33,262 nucleotides of DNA, from the NCBI GenBank assembly GCA_031267685.1, contig JAIRYV010000074.1:1-33262 (forward strand), in the 5' to 3' direction. The position numbers were made by a program, and so were the translations under genes. Positions 26,406 to 33,262 of this stretch are shown here, in pieces (the first letter of the stretch is position 1; every line of letters starts with the position of its first letter). The DNA comes from Treponema sp. Its GTDB lineage: Bacteria; Spirochaetota; Spirochaetia; Treponematales; Breznakiellaceae. Below the pieces are notes generated by a model, which searched no databases, was not told the DNA's origin, and saw only the letters and a list, made by a program, of their open reading frames with translations.

Positions 26406-28457
26406 TTACTTTTTATGCTCCCGCTGTTCTTTTAAAACCTGTTTGAAGATGAGATTCGCATCGATCTTTTCGTCAACCCCGAACTGCGGTATATTCCCCT
26501 CACCATTCACACTACGGAACAAGGTACCCAATTCTGGAGGATAAGCCCAGCTATCCTCACAACTGAGAATGTGATCCAGCACCGAAACTACCATAAGGGT
26601 AAAAGATACGAGCGTAGCATTAGTTCGTCGCTTGGATCCCAGAAGCATATTAAGCCGCTTGGAGATTGGATTGCTCACCTGAAATGTGTAGAAGTCCCAT
26701 GGATTATTGATGCTTCCGCAGTGAGCCAGTGTCTCTGCGCCCCCGTTTTTGTTTGCGGCCTCAATGTCGGCGACTACTATGCTGAGCAGTTTCCGCAACT
26801 GGCGCACCTCTGTGTATACAGCGCTGATGCTGCTTTTGGAAACAGGTGGCGAAGAAAAGGTCTCAAAGCGGTAATAGGGGAAAAAGTATAACTTACGTAA
26901 CCATTGAAGCTCGTTATACAGACGTTTGGTGTAGGCTGAAGTGCGATCCGAACTTTCCAGAAGCCGACAATACTCGGTCAGGCGAGATAGGTATTCCTTT
27001 TCAAAGGCAATCTCATGATTCGGCCAGTTGTTGATAATCTCGTCCAGCATCTCATCAAGACGACCACCGTTCTGCGGTACAATAAGGGCGCTAAAGGACA
27101 CATAGCGCAGGCCAAAAAACAGTTCCTGCACGATGTGCATAAGTATGAGTGCCTGTTGCAGGGCATCGGTTGGGGCAATGAGTTCATAGTCCTTCTTCAG
27201 GTTGAAGATGTCCCTGAAATAGGGGTAGAGGTCCGGGTAGGTGTCAAGTTTGTCCCAACCTGCGCGAGGAAAGAGCGATTCTATAGTACGAAGGCTTTGG
27301 TTAAAGGTCTTTTGTTCCGCAACAACTGTGGACGCCTTTTCATCACCACCCGTCGCACCTTCGCCTGTAGCGTCACCCGCCGCTGTATCCGTTTCTTCAT
27401 TCTTGTCATCTTCAGCCTTTTCTTCCCCCTGTACTGATGGTACAGGATTGATTCGCTCATCTTCTGTCGTGTTAAGAAAGGCCAAAAAACGATTTCTCCG
27501 CTCGGTAAAAAAGTGTTCATAAGGAATAAAGGTACTAGAGAGCAGTTTCATCAGGAGCGGGTAGAGTAGGTAATGAATATGCTCCCGTATCGAGATAAAG
27601 GCGTCCATCGCGTTTTCAATCAACTCCTCGTACTTTTTCTTCGCATTGATCGGGTCTTCGATAAACAGCAGACGGTAGAGCAGTTTATACGATTCTCTAA
27701 TATGGGCCTCAGTGTTCAGACGCTCCAAGATGAAGATAGGTTTATACACCGCCCGCAGAATATCGCTAAACTCACTAAGCTTGACGCCATGGGGCCTGGC
27801 CTGCATCCGGGACAGATCTCCAGAAATCCGCTCAATGTTCCAATACCGTATGATATCAAGGACGGAAAACACAAAGATAGATGTTCTTTTCAACTTATCA
27901 TTCAGGTGCCGGTCGTTTCGGGGAAATATAGCCCGCGTCGAATTTACCAGTAACTCAATCTTCTTATAATACGCGGCCATGCGTTGCGTTATGAAGGCTG
28001 GATTTACATAATCAGCTGGACGCCTAAAGAAGGCGAATGTTGCAAAAAGGACCTGATGAAAAGATTTGACTTCAAATTCATCCTCAGCCGCGTACCGGTC
28101 CATTTTGAGCCGCTCAAAGTAGCTCGCCTTAACCGGAACCTTGGGATTATCTTCGGTTTCAATTGCCTGTGTGTGCGCGGTCAAGGATTTTTTCGAAGAT
28201 GCCTTTTTTTCGCTTTGCGTATCGCCTACAATCGTTACATTGTCTTTCGTTTTGGAGACAGCCGTCTTGTCAGAATACGTGCGCCTGACAATGGGAGCCG
28301 CTTTGCTTAACTCAGGTGGATGCGCAGAGCGTTCCATGCCCACATCCCCACCCAACACTTCAGCCATGCGTTTGGCCTCATTTTCATCAATCGCACCCAG
28401 TTTGTTACGAACCCGATCAAGCTCCCCAGGCTCATACACCGCTTTCTCTTTTGCCAT
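26406..28457 (-). CDS. Conserved-type spirochete protein of unknown function
   Basis: The 683-residue protein has no signal peptide or clear membrane helix. The first 110 residues are charged and low in order. Residues about 120-330 and 400-680 are largely helical, rich in aromatic residues (for example YKLLYRLLF and HIHYLLYPLLMKLL), and separated by an acidic Glu/Asp/Thr/Gly-rich linker near 345-385. I do not recognise a named family with certainty; its length and layout fit hypothetical proteins shared by treponemes. Its ATG lies two bases after the DUF2804 stop codon, so the two are probably co-translated and may act together. Confidence 0.75.
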   Translation of the reverse strand: MAKEKAVYEPGELDRVRNKLGAIDENEAKRMAEVLGGDVGMERSAHPPELSKAAPIVRRTYSDKTAVSKTKDNVTIVGDTQSEKKASSKKSLTAHTQAIETEDNPKVPVKASYFERLKMDRYAAEDEFEVKSFHQVLFATFAFFRRPADYVNPAFITQRMAAYYKKIELLVNSTRAIFPRNDRHLNDKLKRTSIFVFSVLDIIRYWNIERISGDLSRMQARPHGVKLSEFSDILRAVYKPIFILERLNTEAHIRESYKLLYRLLFIEDPINAKKKYEELIENAMDAFISIREHIHYLLYPLLMKLLSSTFIPYEHFFTERRNRFLAFLNTTEDERINPVPSVQGEEKAEDDKNEETDTAAGDATGEGATGGDEKASTVVAEQKTFNQSLRTIESLFPRAGWDKLDTYPDLYPYFRDIFNLKKDYELIAPTDALQQALILMHIVQELFFGLRYVSFSALIVPQNGGRLDEMLDEIINNWPNHEIAFEKEYLSRLTEYCRLLESSDRTSAYTKRLYNELQWLRKLYFFPYYRFETFSSPPVSKSSISAVYTEVRQLRKLLSIVVADIEAANKNGGAETLAHCGSINNPWDFYTFQVSNPISKRLNMLLGSKRRTNATLVSFTLMVVSVLDHILSCEDSWAYPPELGTLFRSVNGEGNIPQFGVDEKIDANLIFKQVLKEQREHKK

Positions 28458-28459
28458 GC

Positions 28460-29506
28460 TTATACCCGTAGATAGATATTTTCTCCAAGACCCCAGAGAT
28501 TACGCGCCTGAATCCGCGTCCCCTCAGCATCCAGAAGAATGCCGTTAAAATAACCTAGTGGCATATCATACTCTGACTTTACCACTAGTATATCCAAAAC
28601 ATTGTGAACCGGTTCCACCGGCGTAAACACAAGGTCTACCATACCTTCCATATCCTGTATGATCCAGTCCGAGTCAGGTCCCTTGGGCATGGTAATACGA
28701 ACCGGCGGCAGATGAGTGAGACGCCCATTCATCCAAAGTACATTCTCATTATTCTTAAATGATTCCTTTGTCTGATTATCGGCAAGACTGAAACCATAAT
28801 GCCCCTGTTCATCAATGGTAAACGCAGTACACCACTTCGCCCGCGCCCGATACGGAAAATAGCCCCTGAAGTTACCAAAAAAACCCTGAGCATGCTCTTT
28901 ATCCATGACAATATGCCGCCCGTCAAACACAATATCCCCCTGTATCGGACAGATAACCTTAAACGCACTCATACAGCGCCGCTCCGAAAAGAGAAGATTC
29001 ACTGCTAACGGCGTGGTCTTGCTTTGATTCACATCATACTTCATGTGCGCAGTAAACGCACTTTGTTTTAGTCGCGCACCAATGTGAAGATCAAAATGTA
29101 TGGTATCAGCTTCAAGCCAATCATGAATACGAAAAAAAAAGTTATACGAATGGCTGTCTAGAGAAGCATTAGAAAGCGTCGAAGGAATATGCCAGCCACT
29201 AAAAGGAAGAAACTTACTAAACTTGAGGAGCTTCTTCGCTCCCTTGTCATAGAGTAACGCCTGCGCCCACCGAAAGGTTTTGAAGTTACCGAATAAGGCG
29301 CTCAGGCAAAACCGTTCATCCTGTACCAAAAAGGTTTCCCATTCCTTAAGGCGTAGGTCTTGCACCCACTTGGGGAACGGGAAAAAAAACGGCCGCTCAA
29401 TATCAAGGAGGTTGATAGTCTTAAAGGGCGTAACCCAGGTTCCTTGAAGAGGCTTCCCCTGCTCAACCGGACTGCTTCTGGGTGGCTGTATTTCCCGCGT
29501 ATACAT
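28460..29506 (-). CDS. DUF2804 family protein
   Basis: The 348-residue protein matches the DUF2804 family by its layout: an N-terminal segment with KPLQGTWV, a central beta-rich part with FFGNFRGYFPYRARAKWC, and the C-terminal PLGYFNGILLDAEGTRI with LWGLGENIYLRV. The family is annotated as unknown, and its beta-rich build resembles lipocalin-like lipid- or terpene-binding proteins, which is an inference. There is no signal peptide. It is followed by the 683-residue gene at a two-base gap. A TATACT word lies about 15 bases before its start, but no -35 box at standard spacing. Confidence 0.85.
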   Translation of the reverse strand: MYTREIQPPRSSPVEQGKPLQGTWVTPFKTINLLDIERPFFFPFPKWVQDLRLKEWETFLVQDERFCLSALFGNFKTFRWAQALLYDKGAKKLLKFSKFLPFSGWHIPSTLSNASLDSHSYNFFFRIHDWLEADTIHFDLHIGARLKQSAFTAHMKYDVNQSKTTPLAVNLLFSERRCMSAFKVICPIQGDIVFDGRHIVMDKEHAQGFFGNFRGYFPYRARAKWCTAFTIDEQGHYGFSLADNQTKESFKNNENVLWMNGRLTHLPPVRITMPKGPDSDWIIQDMEGMVDLVFTPVEPVHNVLDILVVKSEYDMPLGYFNGILLDAEGTRIQARNLWGLGENIYLRV

Positions 29507-29704
29507 GTAACTAGTATACTATGATTCAATACAATACAACACAATTTAATATTACATTCAGCCATATAGTTGAACCCTACCACTGGACAAGCCGCCACCG
29601 CCCCTCGAATAGCGCCGACACGGTTCCCCTCGTACTAACCAGGGAAACCGGGCTTCCTGTTCCTCTTCTTCAGGAACACTCAAACCATGCAGCGCTAAAA
29701 CACC
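29507..29704. other. Intergenic region downstream of the M20 gene
   Basis: No gene is supported in these 198 bases. A 6-bp hairpin, TGTTCC/GGAACA (29658-29678), lies about 30 bases past the M20 stop and may be a weak terminator, without a T run. The A/T-rich end nearest 29507 probably holds the DUF2804 promoter. Confidence 0.4.
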
Positions 29705-31138
29705 TTATTGCTCAGGATTAACCTCCGGCGGAATCGGACACGAATAGCTTTCACCACCCAGCCGCTGCTGATACTCAGCTTTGGCTCTCGCAACAAGACC
29801 AGGGTCTTCCAGAATATCAGCAGCAGTAAAGGCAATTATTTTCGCCGCCTGAATAAGCCCCTTATGGACAAGCGACGACTTGCCACAGGCCGTGAGCTGC
29901 CACGAATGAGACACCGTCCCTTGTGGATAACAGGCAGTAAAAACCTGCGTCGTCGGAACCTGCCAGCTTACATCCCCCACATCTGTCGAACCGGGCAAAA
30001 CCTGGTCAGTTTCTCGATAGGGAACAATGCCATCCAGCATGGGCTTGTCCGCCATGGCCTTAAGCACCGCCTGATCCACTCCCGGAAAATACCGGGCAAC
30101 CGTTGCCGGTATACTATTGCGAACGCCCTCGTCCAGAGTAGCCTGAAAAGAACGAGCAAAGGCCAACTCCTCTTCAGTCCACACAACCGGCCCCAATGCA
30201 CTCATATTCGCGTGCATGGCTTTGCCTAACGTGTTGTTCACAAGGTAATTCGCCGCAGCACTGTCCCAGCGAAGAGACATAGTAGTTCCCGTCATCAGAG
30301 CCGCGCCTTTCGCTATGTCAACCACACGCTCAAAGATACTCCGCACTTGAGCAGGCTTAGGGGCGCGGATAAAGTAGAGCAGTTCCGCTGAGGGCTGTAC
30401 CACATTCGGAAGACCACCGCCCACATCAGTATACGCATAGTGAATCCGCGCTTCCTGAATAATATGCTCCCTCAGATAGTTGACCCCAACGTTCATCAAC
30501 TCCGCCGCATCAAGAGCGCTCCGCCCATTTTCAGGAGCAACCGCAGCATGCGCGCTTCTTCCCTTAAAGCTGAAGAATATCTGGTAGTTGGCAAGGCTGC
30601 TCATCGTCCACACCGAGTTCTCCATCATGGGATGCCAGGTAAGTGCCGCGTCAAGTCCCGTAAACACCCCAGCGCGCGCTAAATACGCCTTGCCAGAACC
30701 AGACTCCTCAGCCGGACACCCGTAATACTTCACCGTACCAGGCAAACCGCTCTCCTGCATATACTCCTTGATCCCCACAGCAGCCGCCGCCGATCCCGCA
30801 CCCAGGGCGCTATGCCCACAGCCATGCCCATTACCCCCGTCAACTAAGGGCCTTTTCTCCGGGACGCCCGCATGCTGACTCAGGCCCGGCAGCGCATCGT
30901 ATTCGCCCAAAATGCCGATCTCCGGCGCGCCCGCTCCCCACGAAGCGATAAACGCATGAGCCATGCCCGCAACACCACGCTCAATGCGAAAGCCCTCACC
31001 CTCCAGCACAGCACAGAGCGCATCCGCAGACCCTTTAAGACCAAAACGAATCTCCGCACAGTCCCATATCGTGTCGTTCAAAGCAGCAAAGACACCCGCC
31101 TTTTTGTCGATTAACTCAGCAATCCGTTGTTTACTCAT
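29705..31138 (-). CDS. M20 family amidohydrolase, AbgB-like
   Basis: The 477-residue enzyme belongs to the M20D metallopeptidases and most resembles AbgB, which with AbgA splits p-aminobenzoyl-glutamate. Metal-site residues are Cys107 and His109 in GNGHGCGHSALG, Glu144-Glu145 in CPAEESGSG, His169 in TWHPMM and a late His in VSHSWQ. A dimerisation domain with FKGRSAHAAVAPENGRSALD sits in the middle. No AbgA partner is present, so it probably works alone on a related amide or aminoacyl compound. GGAGG six bases before the ATG overlaps the end of the membrane-protein gene upstream (gap nine bases). It is the last gene of the DUF5058 operon. Confidence 0.92.
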   Translation of the reverse strand: MSKQRIAELIDKKAGVFAALNDTIWDCAEIRFGLKGSADALCAVLEGEGFRIERGVAGMAHAFIASWGAGAPEIGILGEYDALPGLSQHAGVPEKRPLVDGGNGHGCGHSALGAGSAAAAVGIKEYMQESGLPGTVKYYGCPAEESGSGKAYLARAGVFTGLDAALTWHPMMENSVWTMSSLANYQIFFSFKGRSAHAAVAPENGRSALDAAELMNVGVNYLREHIIQEARIHYAYTDVGGGLPNVVQPSAELLYFIRAPKPAQVRSIFERVVDIAKGAALMTGTTMSLRWDSAAANYLVNNTLGKAMHANMSALGPVVWTEEELAFARSFQATLDEGVRNSIPATVARYFPGVDQAVLKAMADKPMLDGIVPYRETDQVLPGSTDVGDVSWQVPTTQVFTACYPQGTVSHSWQLTACGKSSLVHKGLIQAAKIIAFTAADILEDPGLVARAKAEYQQRLGGESYSCPIPPEVNPEQ

Positions 31139-31147
31139 GGTTTCCTC

Positions 31148-31918
31148 CTATATCTCCCCAGGCAGCAACACTTTGATCTTGCCCGTTTTATAGAACCACT
31201 TGTTACTGAACCAGCCAATGGGGATCAGCGCCAACATCAAAAAGCCCTGGTACAGAGCAAAGCCCATGCTATTATGCATGCCATAGACCACAATCAGGTA
31301 GACCACCGCAACAATCACAAACAGAATGACCGGCACTTTCCAACGACCCACACACGTAACACCGCCGCCCAGTTTACTGCTCAAAGAACCCATCACCAGA
31401 GAGCCAAACAGCGCCGGCACGATATTACTCGATGCTTGCCTGAAAACCGGCAGGTTCAAAAGTGGCTGAAGCGGCTGCAAGAGAATAACACCGACCACAA
31501 TAACCGCAATGGTAACAAAACTCGATACGCTTACCGCAATAGAAGTAACAATATCCGCATCTTCAGTACCTTCTTCAATGTCAAGAATATCAAGCGCGGT
31601 CTTAGCAATAGGCAGCTTCAGGTTTGATATATTGCCCGTGATCTGCGCCAGATAATAGGAACTTCCCAGAATAGGCGAAAAGGCAATAGTCTCTGAAAAC
31701 GCGCCCGGAACAAAAAGCGCAAGCAAGCCCACCGCAGTCGTCAGTATCTGAACTATTGAAGGCATGGCGTTAAAATAGATTCCCGCAACAGTAGGAATCC
31801 CCAACATAATGATAATAGCGCACACAATACCAATGCGCCCAAGACGATGCATAGCGTTCAAGTGCGCCATGCCAGCCGGGTCAATGCCCAGACTGTTCTT
31901 TTGTTTTTTACTACTCAT
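31148..31918 (-). CDS. Polytopic membrane protein, DUF5058 partner, unknown function
   Basis: The 256-residue product has about six or seven hydrophobic helices (around 28-50, 55-75, 125-150, 160-182, 195-215 and 220-240). A loop near 105-125 is acidic (DILDIEEGTEDAD). The loop GSLVMGSLSSKLGGGV near 170-185 is Gly-rich in a way common to substrate pathways of transporters. I do not recognise its family. It begins nine bases after the DUF5058-like gene and ends nine bases before the M20 gene. That arrangement suggests the two membrane proteins make one two-part carrier that feeds the M20 enzyme. Confidence 0.8.
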   Translation of the reverse strand: MSSKKQKNSLGIDPAGMAHLNAMHRLGRIGIVCAIIIMLGIPTVAGIYFNAMPSIVQILTTAVGLLALFVPGAFSETIAFSPILGSSYYLAQITGNISNLKLPIAKTALDILDIEEGTEDADIVTSIAVSVSSFVTIAVIVVGVILLQPLQPLLNLPVFRQASSNIVPALFGSLVMGSLSSKLGGGVTCVGRWKVPVILFVIVAVVYLIVVYGMHNSMGFALYQGFLMLALIPIGWFSNKWFYKTGKIKVLLPGEI

Positions 31919-31927
31919 GTTTCACCC

Positions 31928-32650
31928 CTACGTTAAAAGAGCGCTCCACAGCACAGATGATGCCATGGCCAAAATAAGGCTGAGTGCCAGGGTAAAGTTC
32001 CGTAAGAACGCCCATCTGCCCACAGCAATCCGATTCAATCCAATGGTAATGACCAAACTAGTGATAAAGGTGAGCATCTGAACAACGCCTGCGGTAGTGA
32101 AGTTGAGAAAGATAGGCACAACGAACACCGAAAGAATCACCGTAAAGAAAATCGAGCCACCGAGAACAGACCAGCGTTTATCTCCAGCTTTCATCTTCAT
32201 AGAACCTAAATGGATAGACTTCGTAATAAAGGGCGAGATAAACATACCGCCCATGATACCTAAGGACATAACGTACATCACCAGCACAAAATGCTCTGCC
32301 TTTGCCTCTGACAAACGCGTTAAGTCAAGCCCTATTGCCTTAACCGTCATATCCGCAGCCATAGTTTCGTACGTCAATGACCCGACTACCGAAAGCCGCC
32401 ACCAAGGCCAGGGAACCCCTAACAGGGCAACCAGAGAAAACACCCCGATAACAACGGAAAGCGACGGCACAAACGTCGCTGAGACCGTCATCTTTACCAG
32501 ATTCATCAACTTTTCGTTACTCCATCCCTTAGCGCGCGCGCGTTTCCACGACTTGCGCATAGAGATCAGACAAAAAGCACTGACAAAGACCACACCAATG
32601 CTGACTAACACATAGATGAGCCAATGGTTTGCCGCGTCAAAAAAACTCAT
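31928..32650 (-). CDS. DUF5058-like polytopic membrane protein
   Basis: The 240-residue protein has about six membrane helices (about 10-30, 55-75, 115-140, 160-182, 190-210 and 215-238). Segments near 55-100 (TFVPSLSVVIGVFSLVALLG and PWPWWRLSVVGSLTYE) agree with my recollection of the DUF5058 family, whose members have an inner membrane helix, a conserved P-S and P-W-x-R-L-S motif, and unknown function. It opens the three-gene operon. GAGGAGG sits eight bases before the ATG, immediately behind an (AAAC)6 tract on the coding strand. A transport role is inferred from topology and the M20 neighbour. Confidence 0.8.
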   Translation of the reverse strand: MSFFDAANHWLIYVLVSIGVVFVSAFCLISMRKSWKRARAKGWSNEKLMNLVKMTVSATFVPSLSVVIGVFSLVALLGVPWPWWRLSVVGSLTYETMAADMTVKAIGLDLTRLSEAKAEHFVLVMYVMSLGIMGGMFISPFITKSIHLGSMKMKAGDKRWSVLGGSIFFTVILSVFVVPIFLNFTTAGVVQMLTFITSLVITIGLNRIAVGRWAFLRNFTLALSLILAMASSVLWSALLT

Positions 32651-32664
32651 ACATCTTCCTCCTC

Positions 32665-32688
32665 GTTTGTTTGTTTGTTTGTTTGTTT
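32665..32688. repeat. Tetranucleotide microsatellite, six copies, before the DUF5058 gene
   Basis: Six perfect GTTT units on the plus strand (AAAC on the coding strand) end just before the GAGGAGG ribosome binding site. Such tracts gain or lose units by polymerase slippage and can alter promoter or leader spacing. Here it lies in the leader, not in the coding region. Confidence 0.95.
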
Positions 32689-32728
32689 CGATTCATGCGC
32701 CCACACAGGGCGCGACTTTCAAGGTACC

Positions 32729-32757
32729 AAGTCCCCGCGACTAAAGGAGTGGGACTT
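32729..32757. other. Bulged hairpin of IS200/IS605-end type
   Basis: AAGTCCC (32729-32735) pairs with GGGACTT (32751-32757), and ACT (32740-32742) with AGT (32748-32750), giving a 10-bp stem with a 4-base bulge and a 5-base loop. Similar bulged hairpins mark the ends of IS200/IS605 elements. No transposase is adjacent, so only the structure is certain. Confidence 0.5.
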
Positions 32758-33055
32758 ATACTCCCTAAATGTTCATACCTCCTTGTAATAAAATAGGACA
32801 GTGTCAGCAGCAGAGTTATATAGTAGATTCTTTTGTATCTTGTCCTTTAGATAGCATACTTGGTATACGCTGGTTTATATGCCTTGTCAAGAGATATTAT
32901 ATAAATATTTTGTATGAGGAGGATGAGTGCAGAGAACTTGAGCCGAGTAAGTTTACGTACACCCTTTTTTACGTTTATATACTTGCATAAGATTACGAGC
33001 TGCTGTATAATACCGCTTACAAGATACGCTCTATAACCCCATGCCTAACACAAGG
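32758..33055. other. A/T-rich intergenic stretch, probable promoter region
   Basis: Nothing coding is supported. A 73-codon plus-strand frame (32769-32990) has no family resemblance, and its only purine-rich leader is weak. AAGGAGG on the minus strand near 32785 is not followed by a long frame. The promoter of the DUF5058 operon must lie here or in the hairpin region, but I cannot place its boxes. Confidence 0.35.
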
Positions 33056-33074
33056 GGCTTTACGGCGCTCTTGG
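33056..33074. repeat. Partial copy of the REP-like arm
   Basis: GGCTTTACGGCGCTCTTGG matches 24463-24481 at 18 of 19 bases. Only one arm is present. This shows that the element at 24425-24484 belongs to a dispersed repeat family. Confidence 0.75.
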
Positions 33075-33083
33075 CAAGAGGTG

Positions 33084-33120
33084 TCTGACACGTACCTGCA
33101 CGATTCAGGCACGTGCCAGA
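33084..33120. other. Long imperfect hairpin beside the 21-bp array
   Basis: The arms 33084-33098 and 33106-33120 pair at 13 of 15 positions around a 7-base loop, with two A-C mismatches. The right arm contains GGCACGTGCC. It sits about 20 bases before the 21-bp array. Confidence 0.6.
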
Positions 33121-33139
33121 GCCGCTTGTTCGTACTAGT

Positions 33140-33262
33140 GAGCCGCTCGCGGAATTCCGCGAGTCGCTCGCGGAATTCAATGAGCCGCTCGCGGAATTCC
33201 GCGAGTCGCTCGCGGAATTCAATGAGTCGCTCGCGGAATTCCGCGAGTCGCTCGCGGAATTC
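33140..33262. repeat. 21-bp palindrome-centred tandem array running off the window
   Basis: Six units (33140, 33161, 33182, 33203, 33224, 33245; the last cut by the window end) share GAGYCGCTCGCGGAATTC. They alternate between endings CGC and AAT, giving a 42-bp higher-order period. Where CGC follows, CGCGGAATTCCGCG is a perfect 14-base palindrome. The array is GC-rich, multiple-of-three in period and open in frame on the minus strand (Asn-Ser-Ala-Ser type heptads). Its right end is not in the window. Confidence 0.95.

Noticed and set aside
32769-32990. 73-codon plus-strand frame
   Set aside because: It has an A/T-rich random composition and no convincing leader or homology.
33140-33262. Possible CRISPR array or coding heptad repeat
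   Set aside because: No spacers exist, and the minus-strand frame has no supported start in the window.

Overview
The window (about 33 kb, roughly 50% GC) looks like chromosomal DNA of a host-associated, carbohydrate-using spirochete, most likely a Treponema or close relative. The signs are a BspA-type leucine-rich-repeat protein, a DUF2804 protein, a cyclophilin-FKBP double immunophilin, a predicted outer-membrane barrel ending in Phe, secreted xylan degradation (GH10) next to hexuronate use (UxuA), and many small dispersed and tandem repeats. The genus is inferred from gene content, not from a marker gene comparison.

Layout. 1-3416: the edge of a 21-bp repeat array, the C-terminal remnant of an SLC1-type symporter, a BNR-repeat sialidase-like protein (+), a secreted YgiW-type OB-fold protein (-) and mannonate dehydratase uxuA (-). 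4002-7804: a compact minus-strand run, ymdB-like phosphodiesterase, tgt, a secreted HEAT-repeat protein and a VOC-family protein, with ATGA and GTGA stop/start overlaps. 7951-9609: rny with its own promoter and terminator. 9714-10444: a decayed REP-associated transposase, a 35-bp tandem duplication and small hairpins. 10445-12647: a secreted GH10 xylanase (+) and an MGMT (-). 12894-14388: the double immunophilin (-) and a very acidic small protein (+). 14334-19260: one operon from a good promoter, rplU-prp-rpmA-obgE-nadD/yqeK fusion-LCP-rsfS; the rsfS 3' end runs antisense into the acidic gene. 19336-22455: a two-gene envelope unit, an uncharacterised exported protein followed by a predicted beta-barrel protein with a long Ser/Glu/Met hexapeptide repeat. 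22768-22935: a striking 42-bp palindromic tandem array. 23122-24252: gpsA (+). 24548-29506: an LRR plus beta-helix surface protein, an uncharacterised 683-residue protein and a DUF2804 protein (all -). 29705-32650: a three-gene operon of a DUF5058-like membrane protein, a second polytopic membrane protein and an AbgB-like M20 amidohydrolase, with an (AAAC)6 tract directly before the first ribosome binding site. 32651-33262: hairpins and a 21-bp palindromic array running off the window.

How the genes fit together. Housekeeping is concentrated in the rplU-rsfS operon (ribosome assembly, NAD synthesis), rny/ymdB and tgt (RNA metabolism), and gpsA (phospholipid precursor). The accessory parts are carbohydrate use (GH10, sialidase-like, UxuA), surface or envelope proteins with repeats, and the DUF5058/M20 operon, which I read as an uptake-plus-hydrolysis unit for an amide-linked compound. 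The best candidates for something undescribed are this operon with its microsatellite leader, and the 21/42-bp palindrome-centred repeat family. I saw no rRNA, tRNA, CRISPR array, intact insertion sequence or phage gene.
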